Assembly (NCBI GenBank): GCA_017399915.1
Contig: JAFQAS010000008.1
Coordinates: forward strand, 1-38,900
Source: Muribaculaceae bacterium
GTDB lineage: Bacteria; Bacteroidota; Bacteroidia; Bacteroidales; Muribaculaceae
Direction of reading: 5' to 3'
DNA length: 38,900 bases
A program made the position numbers and the translations under genes. Shown here in pieces: positions 6,722 through 17,900 of this stretch (position 1 is its first letter; each line of letters opens with the position of its first letter). The notes beneath the pieces are model-generated. The model made no database searches. It was not told the DNA's origin and saw only the letters and a program-made list of their open reading frames with translations.

Positions 6722-7906
6722 ATGGCTAAAGAGAAATTCGAAAGAACCAAACCGCATGTTAACATCGGTACAATCGGTCACGTTGACCACGGTAAGACTA
6801 CTTTGACTGCTGCTATCACTACAGTGCTCGCAAAAGCTGGTCTTTCTGAATTGAAGTCATTCGACCAAATCGACAACGCTCCTGAAGAAAAGGAACGTGG
6901 TATTACTATCAATACTTCTCACGTAGAGTATGAAACATCTAACCGTCACTATGCTCACGTTGACTGTCCAGGTCACGCTGACTACGTTAAGAACATGGTT
7001 ACTGGTGCTGCTCAAATGGACGGTGCTATCATCGTTTGTGCTGCTACAGACGGTCCTATGCCCCAAACTCGTGAACACATCCTTCTCGCTCGTCAGGTAA
7101 ACGTTCCTCGTATCGTTGTATTCTTGAACAAATGCGACATGGTTGACGACGAAGAAATGTTTGAACTTGTTGAAATGGAAATGCGTGACCTTCTTTCATC
7201 TTATGAATATGATGGTGACAATACTCCTATCATCCGTGGTTCTGCTCTTGGTGCACTTAACGGTGAACCAGAATGGGAAGCAAAAGTTATGGAACTCATG
7301 GCTGCTGTTGACGAATGGATTCCACTACCTCCACGTGATATCGACAAACCATTCTTGATGCCTGTTGAAGACGTATTCTCAATCACTGGTCGTGGTACTG
7401 TAGCAACTGGTCGTATCGAAACTGGTATTATCAAAGTTGGTGAAGAAGTTCAAATCATGGGTCTCGGTGCATCACTCAAATCAACTGTAACAGGTGTTGA
7501 AATGTTCCGTAAACTCCTCGATCAAGGTGAAGCTGGTGATAACGTAGGTCTTCTTCTCCGTGGTATCGACAAAAACGAAATCAAACGTGGTATGGTAATC
7601 TGTCACCCAGGTGTTGTTAAACCACACAGCGAATTCAAAGCAGCTGTTTATATCTTGAAGAAAGAAGAAGGTGGTCGTCACACTCCATTCCACAACCACT
7701 ATCGTCCACAATTCTACATCCGTACACTCGACGTAACAGGTGAAATTTCACTTCCAGAAGGTGTTGAAATGGTTATGCCTGGTGACAACGTAGAAATCAC
7801 AGTTAAATTGATCAACCCAGTAGCTTGTGACCAAGGTCTTCGTTTCGCTATCCGCGAAGGTGGTCGTACTGTAGGTTCAGGTCAAATCACTGAAATCCTC
7901 GACTAA
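6722..7906 (+). CDS. tuf: Elongation factor Tu
   Basis: EF-Tu carries aminoacyl-tRNA to the ribosome as a GTP complex. The 394-residue protein has the GTPase P-loop GHVDHGKTT (19-27), DCPGH, NKCD, and the SALGALNG guanine-binding region, then beta-barrel domains 2 and 3 typical of EF-Tu, ending with the usual GQITEILD-like tail. Codons are strongly biased to GGT, GCT, CGT and AAC, as expected for a very highly expressed gene. It sits 104 bp after tRNA-Thr(GGT) with no promoter of its own that I can see, so it is probably transcribed with the tRNAs. This is the only tuf copy in the window. Confidence 0.99.
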   Translation: MAKEKFERTKPHVNIGTIGHVDHGKTTLTAAITTVLAKAGLSELKSFDQIDNAPEEKERGITINTSHVEYETSNRHYAHVDCPGHADYVKNMVTGAAQMDGAIIVCAATDGPMPQTREHILLARQVNVPRIVVFLNKCDMVDDEEMFELVEMEMRDLLSSYEYDGDNTPIIRGSALGALNGEPEWEAKVMELMAAVDEWIPLPPRDIDKPFLMPVEDVFSITGRGTVATGRIETGIIKVGEEVQIMGLGASLKSTVTGVEMFRKLLDQGEAGDNVGLLLRGIDKNEIKRGMVICHPGVVKPHSEFKAAVYILKKEEGGRHTPFHNHYRPQFYIRTLDVTGEISLPEGVEMVMPGDNVEITVKLINPVACDQGLRFAIREGGRTVGSGQITEILD

Positions 7907-7929
7907 TAAGTATTTTACTTATAAATATA

Positions 7930-7973
7930 AATCAGTCCTCTTGCAAGAGGTTCTTAATAGAGGACTGATTTTT
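7930..7973 (+). terminator. Terminator or attenuator after tuf, with a competing hairpin
   Basis: An 11-bp stem (7930-7940 with 7960-7970) is followed by TTT. Inside it lies a perfect 14-nt palindrome, CCTCTTGCAAGAGG (7937-7950), that uses the same left CCTC, so the two folds exclude each other. It probably separates tuf from the trpT-secE unit, but with read-through. Confidence 0.7.
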
Positions 7974-7978
7974 AATAT

Positions 7979-8051
7979 ACAGGTTTAGCTCAGTTGGTAG
8001 AGCACTGGTCTCCAAAACCAGGTGTCGGGAGTTCGAGCCTCTCAACCTGTG
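7979..8051 (+). tRNA. trpT: tRNA-Trp(CCA)
   Basis: A 73-nt cloverleaf with acceptor ACAGGTT/AACCTGT, discriminator G, and anticodon stem CTGGT/ACCAG around CTCCAAA (anticodon CCA). A tRNA-Trp between tuf and secE is a common bacterial arrangement. The start of secE lies 20 bp downstream, so both are on one transcript. Confidence 0.95.
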
Positions 8052-8071
8052 CTAAAAGAATAGATAAAGAA

Positions 8072-8260
8072 ATGAAACTACTTACGAATATACAGGAGTC
8101 ATACGAAGAACTTCGTTACAAGACTTCGTGGCCAACAAAGAAGCAATTGTTCAAAAGCGCAGTAATCGTGATGATCGCTTCCGTTATTATCGCATTGATA
8201 ATTTTATTCATGGATACTTGCGTTGAAGAATTGTTGAAACTTGTTTATAATTTGGCTTAA
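8072..8260 (+). CDS. secE: Preprotein translocase subunit SecE
   Basis: This is a 62-residue SecE of the short, single-helix type. It has an amphipathic N-terminal part with the family signature around TSWPTKKQL (18-26) and one transmembrane helix at about 28-48. SecE clamps SecY in the inner-membrane channel. I chose the ATG at 8072; an in-frame upstream extension would run through the tRNA-Trp gene and is rejected. Its place between tRNA-Trp and nusG is conserved across bacteria. Confidence 0.95.
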   Translation: MKLLTNIQESYEELRYKTSWPTKKQLFKSAVIVMIASVIIALIILFMDTCVEELLKLVYNLA

Positions 8261-8280
8261 TTTTTAAAGTGGAGATTTCA

Positions 8281-8832
8281 ATGGCTGAGAACAAAAGAGC
8301 TTGGTACGTTTTGCGTGCCATTTCAGGTAAAGAAGCTAAGGTGAAAGAGGTGTTGGATGCTGCTATCCGTAACACTGACCTTGGCAAAAACGTTTTTCAA
8401 GTGTTGATTCCCACTGAGAAAGTTTTGACAGTGCGTAACGGGAAAAAGGTTGTTAAAGAAAAAAACCTTTATTCCGGTTATGTTTTTGTCGAAGCTAATC
8501 TTCAAGGTGAAGTATTGCACGAATTGCGCAATACTACAAATGTAATTGACTTCCTCGGTGGTAAGGGTAAAGGATCAGCTCCGGAACCTTTGCGTGAGAG
8601 CGAAGTTAAACGCATGCTCGGCCTTGCCGATGAAATGCAAGAAATTACAGATGATGACACTTGTGATTACATGGTAGGAGAAACAGTGAAAGTTACTTTT
8701 GGTCCTTTCAATGGATTCTCAGGTGTGATTGAAGAGGTCAATGCCGAGAAGAAAAAACTAAAAGTTATGGTCAAAATTTTCGGTCGAAAAACTCCGTTAG
8801 AATTAGAAAATTCGCAAGTAGAGCGTGAATAA
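8281..8832 (+). CDS. nusG: Transcription antitermination factor NusG
   Basis: NusG binds RNA polymerase, lowers pausing and links it to Rho or the ribosome. The protein has an NGN domain (about 6-115, starting AWYVLRAISGKE and including LYSGYVFVE) and a C-terminal KOW domain (about 130-183, with GPFNGFSGVIEEV). The ATG at 8281 gives 183 residues and the standard N-terminus; an in-frame GTG at 8269 would add four residues and is less likely. A purine-rich GTGGAG lies 9-14 bases upstream. It is 20 bp after secE and 65 bp before rplK. Confidence 0.98.
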   Translation: MAENKRAWYVLRAISGKEAKVKEVLDAAIRNTDLGKNVFQVLIPTEKVLTVRNGKKVVKEKNLYSGYVFVEANLQGEVLHELRNTTNVIDFLGGKGKGSAPEPLRESEVKRMLGLADEMQEITDDDTCDYMVGETVKVTFGPFNGFSGVIEEVNAEKKKLKVMVKIFGRKTPLELENSQVERE

Positions 8833-8880
8833 TTTGTGTGGTTACGAACATGAATTAGTTGCGTTTTCGTGTAACAAATT
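8831..8880 (+). promoter_or_regulatory. Intercistronic hairpin before rplK, possible L1 target
   Basis: Base pairing AATTT (8831-8835) with AAATT (8876-8880), GTTAC (8841-8845) with GTAAC (8871-8875), and GAA with TTC forms one long bulged hairpin ending just before the rplK start. In other bacteria ribosomal protein L1 represses the L11-L1 operon by binding a structure at this place. Whether this one has the L1 recognition motif is not established. Confidence 0.35.
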
Positions 8881-8897
8881 AAATTAAGTTTTACAAA

Positions 8898-9341
8898 ATG
8901 GCTAAAGAAATTGCTGGACAGATCAAATTGCAGATTAAAGGTGGAGCAGCAAATCCATCTCCTCCCGTAGGTCCTGCTTTGGGTTCTAAGGGTATTAACA
9001 TCATGGAGTTTTGCAAGCAATTCAATGCCCGCACTCAAGACAAGGCTGGCAAAGTGCTTCCTGTTGTAATCACTTATTACACAGATAAGAGCTTTGACTT
9101 CGTTGTAAAGACACCACCGGTAGCTGTTCAACTTCTCGAAGTGAGCAAGAAAAAAAGTGGTTCGGCACAACCCAACCGTACTAAGATTGCGGAAGTAACT
9201 TGGGAACAAGTGAAAGCGATTGCTGAAGACAAAATGCCCGATTTGAACTGTTTTACTGTGGAATCTGCAATGCGCATGGTTGCAGGTACAGCCAGAAGTA
9301 TGGGTATCACCGTAAAAGGGGCATTCCCTGAAAATAACTAA
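8898..9341 (+). CDS. rplK: 50S ribosomal protein L11
   Basis: L11 forms the base of the ribosomal stalk and the GTPase-associated centre with 23S rRNA. The 147-residue protein has the proline-rich N-terminal linker [14 protein letters not shown] (19-32) and the C-terminal rRNA-binding domain ending in the conserved AGTARSMGI segment. The length is normal. It starts the L11-L1-L10-L12 ribosomal protein run, 15 bp before rplA. Confidence 0.99.
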   Translation: MAKEIAGQIKLQIKGGAANPSPPVGPALGSKGINIMEFCKQFNARTQDKAGKVLPVVITYYTDKSFDFVVKTPPVAVQLLEVSKKKSGSAQPNRTKIAEVTWEQVKAIAEDKMPDLNCFTVESAMRMVAGTARSMGITVKGAFPENN

Positions 9342-9356
9342 TAAACTTCAATTGAA

Positions 9357-10052
9357 ATGAGTAAACTTACAAAAAATCAAAAGTTGGCTTTAGAGAAGAT
9401 TGAAGCTGGGAAGACTTACACTCTTGCGGAAGCGGTTCAAAAAGTGAAAGAAATCACTTTCACTAAATTTGATGCATCGCTTGATATTGATGTGCGTCTA
9501 GGCGTAGATCCACGTAAAGCTAATCAAATGGTGCGCGGTGTTGTTACATTGCCCCATGGTACTGGCAAGCAAGTAAAAGTGCTTGTTCTCTGCAATCCCG
9601 ACGCTGAAGCTGCTGCTAAAGCTGCTGGTGCTGATTATGTTGGTCTTGACGAATATATTGAAAAGATCAAAGGAGGTTGGACTGATATCGATGTAATCAT
9701 CACTCAACCCGCTATCATGGGTAAGATTGGTGCACTTGGTCGTGTACTCGGTCCTCGTGGCTTGATGCCTAACCCCAAAAGTGGCACAGTGACTATGGAT
9801 GTTGCTAAGGCTGTCGAAGAAGTGAAAAAAGGTAAAATTGACTTCAAGGTCGATAAGAATGGTATCGTTCACTCATCAATCGGTAAAGTATCATTTACTC
9901 CTGAACAGATGAAGGAAAATGCTCGTGAGTTTGTAAATACTCTCATCAAGCTTAAACCTGCTACTGCAAAGGGTACCTATATTAAGAGTATTTATCTTTC
10001 AAGTACTATGAGTCCCGGTGTAAAGGTTGACTCTAAGACTATCGACGATTAA
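9357..10052 (+). CDS. rplA: 50S ribosomal protein L1
   Basis: L1 builds the mobile stalk near the ribosomal exit site and in many bacteria represses its own operon. The 231-residue length is typical. The signature region [13 protein letters not shown] is present near residue 135-150, as are the RKANQMVRG and VHSSIGK segments. It is 15 bp after rplK and 20 bp before rplJ, consistent with one transcript. Confidence 0.99.
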   Translation: MSKLTKNQKLALEKIEAGKTYTLAEAVQKVKEITFTKFDASLDIDVRLGVDPRKANQMVRGVVTLPHGTGKQVKVLVLCNPDAEAAAKAAGADYVGLDEYIEKIKGGWTDIDVIITQPAIMGKIGALGRVLGPRGLMPNPKSGTVTMDVAKAVEEVKKGKIDFKVDKNGIVHSSIGKVSFTPEQMKENAREFVNTLIKLKPATAKGTYIKSIYLSSTMSPGVKVDSKTIDD

Positions 10053-10072
10053 TCTTTAAAAAGTTAAGTGAA

Positions 10073-10591
10073 ATGAAAAAGGAAGATAAATCTCTCGTTA
10101 TATCAAATATAGTAGACACTCTTAAAGAGTATAGCTGCTTCTATGTAACTGAAACCGCTGGTTTGAACGCCGAAAAAACTGCTGCTTTGCGTAAAGCATG
10201 TTTTAAAGCTGACGTTAAATTGTTGGTTGTAAAAAACACTTTGCTCAAACAAGCTCTCGAACAATTAGACGGCGATTATAGTGAACTTTATCCTACTTTA
10301 AAAGGCTCTACTTCATTGATGTGTTCAAATGTAGGTAATGCACCTGCAAAACTCATCAAGAGCGTTGTAAAGAAAGATGACACTCTACCTCGTTTGAAGG
10401 CTGCTTATGTTGAAGAAACTGTATATGTTGGCGCTGATCAACTTGAAACTCTTGCTAATATCAAGAGCAAAAATGAACTTATCGCTGATGTTGTTGCTCT
10501 TCTTCAATCTCCAGCGAAGAATGTTGTTTCGGCTCTTACTTCAGGTGGAACAAAACTTCACGGCATCCTTGAAACATTATCAAACAAATAA
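10073..10591 (+). CDS. rplJ: 50S ribosomal protein L10
   Basis: L10 anchors L7/L12 dimers to the stalk base through its C-terminal helix. The 172-residue protein shows the N-terminal rRNA-binding domain (KEYSCFYVTETAGLNAEKT, then LLVVKNTLLKQAL) and a helical tail. The gap from rplA is only 20 bp, so the long L10 leader known in E. coli is absent here. Confidence 0.98.
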   Translation: MKKEDKSLVISNIVDTLKEYSCFYVTETAGLNAEKTAALRKACFKADVKLLVVKNTLLKQALEQLDGDYSELYPTLKGSTSLMCSNVGNAPAKLIKSVVKKDDTLPRLKAAYVEETVYVGADQLETLANIKSKNELIADVVALLQSPAKNVVSALTSGGTKLHGILETLSNK

Positions 10592-10627
10592 TTAACAGAA
10601 AAAAATAATCAATAAAATCATACTAAA

Positions 10628-11005
10628 ATGGCAGATTTAAAAGCTTTTGCAGAACAATTAGTTAACCTCTCAGTAAAAGAAGTAAACGAACTTGCTCAAA
10701 TCCTCAAAGAAGAATATGGTATCGAACCTGCTGCTGCAGCTGTTGCTGTTGCTGCTGGTCCTGCTGCTGCTGGTGCAGCTGCAGCTGAAGAAAAAGATTC
10801 TTTCGATGTAGTTCTTAAGAGCGCTGGTGCAAGCAAACTCGCAGTTGTTAAACTCGTGAAAGAACTCACAGGTCTTGGCTTGAAAGAAGCTAAAGAAATG
10901 GTAGATGGTACTCCTTCAGTAATTAAAGAAGGCCTCGCTAAAGCTGACGCTGAAGGTCTTAAAAAACAACTCGAAGAAGCTGGCGCTGAAGTTGAACTTA
11001 AATAA
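10628..11005 (+). CDS. rplL: 50S ribosomal protein L7/L12
   Basis: L7/L12 recruits translation GTPases to the ribosome. The 125-residue protein has an N-terminal dimerisation domain (1-32), an alanine-rich flexible hinge (about 33-54) and the C-terminal factor-binding domain with the signature [15 protein letters not shown]. The codon use is heavily biased to GCT and GGT. It is followed by the hairpin at 11029-11064 before rpoB. Confidence 0.99.
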   Translation: MADLKAFAEQLVNLSVKEVNELAQILKEEYGIEPAAAAVAVAAGPAAAGAAAAEEKDSFDVVLKSAGASKLAVVKLVKELTGLGLKEAKEMVDGTPSVIKEGLAKADAEGLKKQLEEAGAEVELK

Positions 11006-11028
11006 TATTGCCTGATTTTCAGGTAAAT

Positions 11029-11068
11029 AGGTTAAGAATCCTCTCGATGGATGATTCTTAACCTTTTT
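11029..11068 (+). terminator. Attenuator-type terminator between rplL and rpoB
   Basis: A perfect 12-bp stem (11029-11040 with 11053-11064) is followed by TTTTG. A smaller hairpin (CCTGA/TCAGG, 11011-11023) precedes it. I see no TAnnTTTG promoter between it and rpoB, so it most likely terminates only part of the transcripts, as the rplL-rpoB attenuator of E. coli does. Confidence 0.75.
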
Positions 11069-11109
11069 GTGTTATTTTTTAATTTGAGTTCCCTTTAACG
11101 TTATTTTAG

Positions 11110-14100
11110 ATGTCAGTCTCAACAACAAAAAAAAGAATTAACTTTGCCTCGGTAAAGAATCCACTCCCTTATCCCGATTTCTTAGAGGTACAGTTAAAGT
11201 CGTTTCAAGACTTTTTACAATTAGACACTCCTCCCGAGAAAAGAAACAACGAGGGGCTTTACAAGGTATTTGCTGAAAATTTCCCTATCGCAGATACTCG
11301 TAATAACTTTGTACTCGAGTTCCTCGATTATTATATTGATCCACCTCGCTATACTATTGATGAATGTCTTGAGCGTGGATTAACATATAGTGTGCCATTA
11401 AAGGCTAAGTTGAAACTATATTGTACCGACCCCGATCACGAAGATTTTGATACCGTGATTCAGGATGTATATCTTGGTCCTATTCCTTATATGACTGAGA
11501 AGGGTACTTTTGTAATCAATGGAGCTGAACGTGTCGTTGTGTCACAATTACACCGTTCTCCAGGTGTATTCTTTGGTCAAAGCACTCACGCTAATGGTAC
11601 TAAGCTTTATTCGGCTCGTATCATTCCATTCCGTGGTTCTTGGATCGAATTTGCTACCGATATCAACAATGTGATGTATGCTTACATCGACCGTAAGAAG
11701 AAGTTGCCTGTAACTACACTCTTGCGTGCTATCGGTTTAGAGAGCGATAAGGACATCATCGAGATTTTCGGTCTTGCTGAGGAACTCAAAGTAACCAAAA
11801 CCAATCTTAAGAAAGCAGTAGGTCGCAAACTTGCTGCCCGTGTGCTTAAAACATGGGTAGAAGACTTTGTTGATGAAGATACCGGTGAGGTTGTTTCTAT
11901 TGAGCGTAATGACGTGGTTATTGACCGCGAAACTGTGCTTGAAGAAGACCTTATTGACGAAATCCTTGAATCGGGTGTAAGTCACATTCTTCTTCACAAA
12001 GAAGATTTGAATTCAAGCGATTACTCAATCATCTTTAATACGCTTCAAAAAGATACAAGTAACTCTGAAAAAGAAGCTATTCAATACATCTACCGCCAAC
12101 TTCGCAACGCGGAGCCACCGGATGATGCAAGTGCTCGCGAAGTCATCACTAACCTTTTCTTCTCAGAAAAACGTTATGACTTGGGCGATGTGGGTCGTTA
12201 CCGTATCAATAAAAAATTAGATCTCGGTATCCCCATGGAAGTGCGCGTGCTCACTAAAGAGGACATTATCGCTATCATCAAGTATCTAATCGAGCTTATC
12301 AATTCAAAAACTGATGTAGACGATATCGACCACTTGAGCAACCGCCGTGTACGCACTGTAGGCGAACAACTTTACAACCAATTTGGGGTAGGGTTGGCTC
12401 GTATGTCACGCACTATTCGTGAACGTATGAATGTGCGCGATAATGAAGTGTTTACACCAATCGATTTGATTAATGCGAAGACTATTTCTTCGGTAATCAA
12501 TTCTTACTTTGGAACTAATGCGTTGTCACAATTTATGGATCAAACCAACCCATTGGCTGAAATGACCCATAAACGCCGTATGTCGGCTCTCGGTCCTGGC
12601 GGTCTCTCTCGTGAGCGTGCCGGTTTCGAGGTTCGTGACGTTCACTATACTCACTACGGACGTCTTTGTCCGATTGAAACTCCTGAAGGTCCTAACATTG
12701 GTCTTATTTCTTCACTTTGTGTGTATGCTAAGATTAATGAACTTGGATTTATCGTTACACCTTATCGCCAAGTAACCGATGCGAAAGTAAACCTCAATAA
12801 CGACGAGGTTGTATATCTTGCAGCGGAAATCGAAGAAGGTAAAGTTATCGCTCAAGGTAATGCTCCATTGAACGATGATGGCACATTTGTGCGTGATCGT
12901 GTAAAAGCACGTCTCGATGCCGACTTCCCAATCGTAGCTCCCGGCGAAGTGGAACTTATGGACGTTTCTCCAACACAAATTGCTTCTATTGCAGCATCAC
13001 TTATCCCATTCCTTGAACACGACGACGCGAACCGTGCGTTGATGGGTTCTAACATGATGCGTCAAGCTGTTCCTGTGTTGATTTCAGAGGCACCTATCGT
13101 TGGTACCGGTCTTGAAGGCCAGTTGATTCGCGACTCTCGCACACAAATCACTGCCGAAGGTCCCGGTGTTATCGAATATGTTGACTCTCGTGTAATCCGT
13201 ATTCGTTATGACCGCACCGAAGATGAAGAATTCGTTTCATTCGAAAGTGCAGTTAAAGAATATTTTATTCCTAAATTCCGCAAGACCAACCAAAGCACTA
13301 CAATCGACCTTCGTCCTATCTGCGAAAAAGGTCAACGTGTAGAAGCCGGTCAAATCCTCACTGAGGGTTATTCAACCGAAAAAGGTGAGTTGGCTCTTGG
13401 ACGTAACCTTAAAGTGGCATTCATGCCTTGGAAGGGTTACAACTATGAGGACGCTATCGTGTTGAACGAACGTGTTGTTCGCGAAGATATCCTCACTTCA
13501 GTTCACGTTGATGAGTATTCACTCGAAGTGCGTGAAACAAAACGTGGTATGGAAGAATTGACTTCTGATATACCTAATGTGAGCGAAGATGCTACTAAAG
13601 ACCTTGACGAACGTGGTATTATTCGTGTAGGTGCTCATGTTGAGCCGGGTGATATCCTTATCGGTAAAATTACTCCTAAGGGTGAATCTGATCCTACTCC
13701 TGAAGAAAAACTACTTCGTGCAATCTTTGGTGATAAAGCCGGCGATGTGAAAGATGCTTCACTCAAGGCTAATCCTTCACTCAAGGGTGTAATCATTGGC
13801 ACAAATCTCTTCTCTCGTGCTGCGAAGAAAAAGAAAACCAAAGCTGCAAATTCTCCATTGGTAAAACTCGATGAAGAATATGAAGTAAAACTTGGTAAAC
13901 TCAAAGATTTGCTTGTTGAAAAACTTCTTGTACTCACTTCAGGAAAAACTTCACAAGGTGTTAAAGATTTCATCGGATCTGAAATTATTGCTAAGGGAGC
14001 TAAATTCTCTGCAGCTGTGTTGAAAGAAATCGACTATGATACTATCAACCTCAGCAAGTGGACTAACGATGCTTACAAAAACGATATGATTCGTGCAACT

Positions 14101-14922
14101 ATCGTTAACTACCTCCGCAAATCTAAAGAGATTGATGCCGAACTTCGTCGTAAGAAATTTGATATTTCAATAGGTGACGAACTTCCCTCTGGTATTATGC
14201 AAATGGCAAAAGTTTATGTTGCCAAGAAACGTAAAATCAGCGTAGGGGATAAGATGGCGGGTCGCCACGGTAACAAGGGTATTGTATCGCGCATCGTGCG
14301 TCAAGAAGATATGCCATTCCTTGCCGATGGTACTACTGTCGACATCGTATTGAACCCACTTGGTGTGCCTTCTCGTATGAACCTTGGTCAGATTTTTGAA
14401 ACTGTACTCGGTTGGGCTGGTCGTGAATTGGGCGAAAAATTTGCTACTCCTATCTTCGATGGTGCAAGTCTTGATGACCTCAATGAATGGACCGATAAAG
14501 CCGGTCTTCCTCGCTATGGTCGCACTTATCTATATGATGGTGGTACAGGTGAACGATTCGACCAACCTGCAACAGTGGGTGTGATCTATATGTTGAAACT
14601 TGGTCACATGGTTGAAGACAAAATGCACGCACGTAGCATTGGTCCATACTCACTTATTACTCAGCAACCTCTCGGCGGTAAAGCTCAATTCGGTGGTCAA
14701 CGCTTCGGGGAAATGGAAGTTTGGGCGCTTGAAGCATTCGGCGCAGCTCACATTCTCCAAGAAATCCTCACCGTTAAGAGTGACGACGTTACCGGTCGAA
14801 GCAAAGCCTATGAAGCTATCGTTAAGGGTGAACCTATGCCACCTGCAGGTATCCCCGAATCACTTAACGTGCTTCTCCACGAGCTCCGTGGCTTAGGCTT
14901 GAGTATCAACTTACAACAATAA
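11110..14922 (+). CDS. rpoB: DNA-directed RNA polymerase subunit beta
   Basis: This is the beta subunit of RNA polymerase, 1270 residues. The rifampicin-binding cluster runs from about L472 to S492 ([19 protein letters not shown] then MS); D477, H487 and S492 correspond to E. coli D516, H526 and S531 and are all wild type. Further hallmarks are [16 protein letters not shown], the GRHGNKG segment and the C-terminal SINL-type tail. The start at 11110 gives the expected N-terminus. The gap to rpoC is 25 bp, one operon. Confidence 0.99.
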   Translation: MSVSTTKKRINFASVKNPLPYPDFLEVQLKSFQDFLQLDTPPEKRNNEGLYKVFAENFPIADTRNNFVLEFLDYYIDPPRYTIDECLERGLTYSVPLKAKLKLYCTDPDHEDFDTVIQDVYLGPIPYMTEKGTFVINGAERVVVSQLHRSPGVFFGQSTHANGTKLYSARIIPFRGSWIEFATDINNVMYAYIDRKKKLPVTTLLRAIGLESDKDIIEIFGLAEELKVTKTNLKKAVGRKLAARVLKTWVEDFVDEDTGEVVSIERNDVVIDRETVLEEDLIDEILESGVSHILLHKEDLNSSDYSIIFNTLQKDTSNSEKEAIQYIYRQLRNAEPPDDASAREVITNLFFSEKRYDLGDVGRYRINKKLDLGIPMEVRVLTKEDIIAIIKYLIELINSKTDVDDIDHLSNRRVRTVGEQLYNQFGVGLARMSRTIRERMNVRDNEVFTPIDLINAKTISSVINSYFGTNALSQFMDQTNPLAEMTHKRRMSALGPGGLSRERAGFEVRDVHYTHYGRLCPIETPEGPNIGLISSLCVYAKINELGFIVTPYRQVTDAKVNLNNDEVVYLAAEIEEGKVIAQGNAPLNDDGTFVRDRVKARLDADFPIVAPGEVELMDVSPTQIASIAASLIPFLEHDDANRALMGSNMMRQAVPVLISEAPIVGTGLEGQLIRDSRTQITAEGPGVIEYVDSRVIRIRYDRTEDEEFVSFESAVKEYFIPKFRKTNQSTTIDLRPICEKGQRVEAGQILTEGYSTEKGELALGRNLKVAFMPWKGYNYEDAIVLNERVVREDILTSVHVDEYSLEVRETKRGMEELTSDIPNVSEDATKDLDERGIIRVGAHVEPGDILIGKITPKGESDPTPEEKLLRAIFGDKAGDVKDASLKANPSLKGVIIGTNLFSRAAKKKKTKAANSPLVKLDEEYEVKLGKLKDLLVEKLLVLTSGKTSQGVKDFIGSEIIAKGAKFSAAVLKEIDYDTINLSKWTNDAYKNDMIRATIVNYLRKSKEIDAELRRKKFDISIGDELPSGIMQMAKVYVAKKRKISVGDKMAGRHGNKGIVSRIVRQEDMPFLADGTTVDIVLNPLGVPSRMNLGQIFETVLGWAGRELGEKFATPIFDGASLDDLNEWTDKAGLPRYGRTYLYDGGTGERFDQPATVGVIYMLKLGHMVEDKMHARSIGPYSLITQQPLGGKAQFGGQRFGEMEVWALEAFGAAHILQEILTVKSDDVTGRSKAYEAIVKGEPMPPAGIPESLNVLLHELRGLGLSINLQQ

Positions 14923-14947
14923 TAATCGCTTTTATAATCAATTATAT

Positions 14948-17900
14948 ATGGCTTTTAGAAAAGACAATAAGACAAAGACCGGATTCTCTAAAATCGCAAT
15001 TGGGCTCGCTTCGCCCGAAGAGATTTTGGAAAAATCAAGCGGTGAGGTGCTGAAACCCGAAACAATCAACTATCGCACATATAAGCCTGAGCGTGATGGT
15101 TTGTTCTGTGAGCGCATTTTCGGTCCTGTAAAGGATTATGAATGTCATTGCGGCAAATATAAACGCATTCGTTATAAAGGTATTGTCTGCGACCGTTGTG
15201 GTGTGGAAGTAACTGAAAAGAAAGTGCGTCGTGAACGCATGGGGCACATCAAACTAGTTGTGCCTGTAGCTCACATTTGGTATTTCCGCTCTTTGCCCAA
15301 CAAGATAGGTTATCTATTAGGCCTTCCTTCAAAGAAACTCGATGCAGTGATTTACTACGAACGTTATGTAGTGATCCAACCGGGTAATGTTGAAGAAGTG
15401 CAACAATTAGACCTCTTGTCAGAAGAAGAATACTTTGATATCCTCGACAAGTTGCCAAAAGAAAATCAACTTCTCGAAGATTCTGATCCCAACAAGTTTA
15501 TCGCGAAGATGGGTGCTGAAGCAATCTACGAATTGCTTCAACGCATCGATCTCGATGACTTGTCATATAAATTGCGTCACCAAGCCGATACTGATGGCTC
15601 TCAACAACGTAAAACAGAAGCTCTCAAACGCCTCCAAGTTGTTGAATCATTCCGCGCTTCACGCAATATCAACCGTCCCGAATGGATGATCCTTCAAGCG
15701 GTGCCCGTAATTCCACCCGAATTGCGTCCATTGGTGCCTCTTGATGGTGGTCGTTTCGCTACAAGTGACTTGAACGACCTTTATCGTCGCGTAATCATTC
15801 GTAACAATCGTCTCAAACGTCTTATCGAGATAAAAGCTCCTGAAGTAATCCTACGTAATGAAAAACGTATGCTTCAAGAAGCTGTTGACTCATTGCTCGA
15901 CAACTCACGCAAATCTTCGGCCGTTAAGACCGATGCAAATCGTCCTTTGAAATCTCTCTCTGACAGTCTCAAAGGTAAACAAGGTCGTTTCCGTCAAAAC
16001 CTCCTTGGTAAACGTGTTGACTATTCAGCTCGTTCGGTTATCGTCGTAGGTCCTGAGTTGAAAATGCATGAGTGTGGTCTTCCTAAAAACATGGCAGCCG
16101 AACTTTACAAGCCATTCGTTATCCGTAAACTTATCGAACGTGGTATCGTAAAAACAGTGAAATCGGCTAAGAAAATTGTTGACCGCAAAGAACCCGTTGT
16201 ATGGGATATCCTCGAATACGTTATGAAGGGTCACCCGGTATTGCTTAACCGTGCCCCAACTCTTCACCGCCTTGGTATTCAAGCATTCCAACCAAAGATG
16301 ATTGAAGGTAAGGCTATTCAATTGCACCCACTTGCATGTACTGCGTTCAACGCCGACTTCGACGGTGACCAAATGGCGGTTCACTTGCCACTTGGTAACG
16401 AAGCTATCCTCGAAGCCCAAATGCTCATGCTTGGTGCACACAACATCCTTAACCCTGCTAATGGTGCTCCTATTACCGTGCCTTCTCAAGACATGGTACT
16501 CGGACTCTATTATATCACAAAACTTCGCAAAGGCGACAAAGGTGAAGGAACAAAATTCTATGGTCCCGAAGAAGCCGAAATCGCTTACAACGAAGGTCGT
16601 GTAACTCTTCACGCTCCTGTTTCGGTTGTAGTTGAAGACATCGACGAAAATGGCAATCCTATTACACACCTTGTTGAAAATACATCGGTGGGTCGTGTGC
16701 TTGTGAACCAATATGTGCCTAAAGAAATTGGCTACGTAAATGAAGTCCTTTCTAAGAAATCATTGCGCACAATCATCAGCAATGTTATCAAGAAATGTGG
16801 TATTCCTCGTTCAGCTCAATTCCTTGATGACATTAAGAACCTTGGTTACAAGATGGCTTTCAAAGGAGGTCTTTCGTTCAACCTTGGCGACGTTATCATT
16901 CCTGCCGAAAAAGAACAACTCGTTAAGGAAGGTAACGAACAAGTGCAAGAGGTTATGGCCAACTATTCAATGGGTTTCATCACCAACAACGAACGTTACA
17001 ACCAAATCATCGATATTTGGACTCACGTAAACTCTCGTTTGTCAGATACTTTGATGAAACAAATCTCGGCCGACCAACAAGGTTTCAACCCGGTATACAT
17101 GATGCTCGACTCAGGTGCTCGTGGTTCTAAAGACCAAATCCGTCAGCTCTCAGGTATGCGTGGTCTTATGGCTAAACCACAAAAGGCCGGTGCCGAAGGT
17201 GGTCAAATTATCGAAAACCCAATTCTTGCGAACTTTAAGGAAGGTCTTTCGGTGCTTGAGTACTTTATCTCTACTCACGGTGCTCGTAAAGGTCTTGCCG
17301 ATACCGCGTTGAAAACAGCCGACGCCGGTTATTTGACTCGTCGTCTTGTCGACGTGGCTCACGATGTGATTATCCACGAAGAAGACTGTGGCACATTGCG
17401 TGGTCTTGTTTGCACTGAAATCAAAAACAACGACGAAGTTGTTGCTTCTCTTGGCGAACGTATTCTTGGTCGTGTTTCTGTTCATGATATTATCGATCCT
17501 ATTTCAGGCGAACTTATTGTTGCTGCCGGTGAGGAAATCACTGATGCAATGGCCAATCGTATCAACGCATCACCAATCGAATCGGTTGAAATCCGTTCGG
17601 TATTGACTTGTGAGGCTAAACGCGGTGTATGTGCTAAGTGTTATGGTCGCAACCTCGCTACCAACCGACTTGTACAAAAAGGTGAAGCAGTGGGTGTGAT
17701 TGCAGCTCAATCAATTGGTGAACCTGGTACTCAGTTGACTCTCCGTACGTTCCACGTCGGAGGGGTTGCATCTAATATCGCAGCCGTTTCATCTGCAACA
17801 TCTCGTTATGATGGTGTGCTCGAAATCGATGAGCTTCGCACTGTAGTGACTGAAGAGATTGGCGCAAATGGCAAACCGGTAGAAGTTGTTATTGGTCGTC

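Noticed and set aside
6715-6722. Minus-strand TAACTTTG box at the tuf start
   Set aside because: No suitable -33 box and no minus-strand gene downstream; a chance match.
8269-8280. GTG start four codons upstream for nusG
   Set aside because: The ATG at 8281 gives the normal NusG N-terminus, and the purine-rich GTGGAG then serves as a ribosome-binding site.
12521-12590. Rifampicin-resistance change in rpoB
   Set aside because: The key positions (D477, H487, S492) carry the usual sensitive residues.
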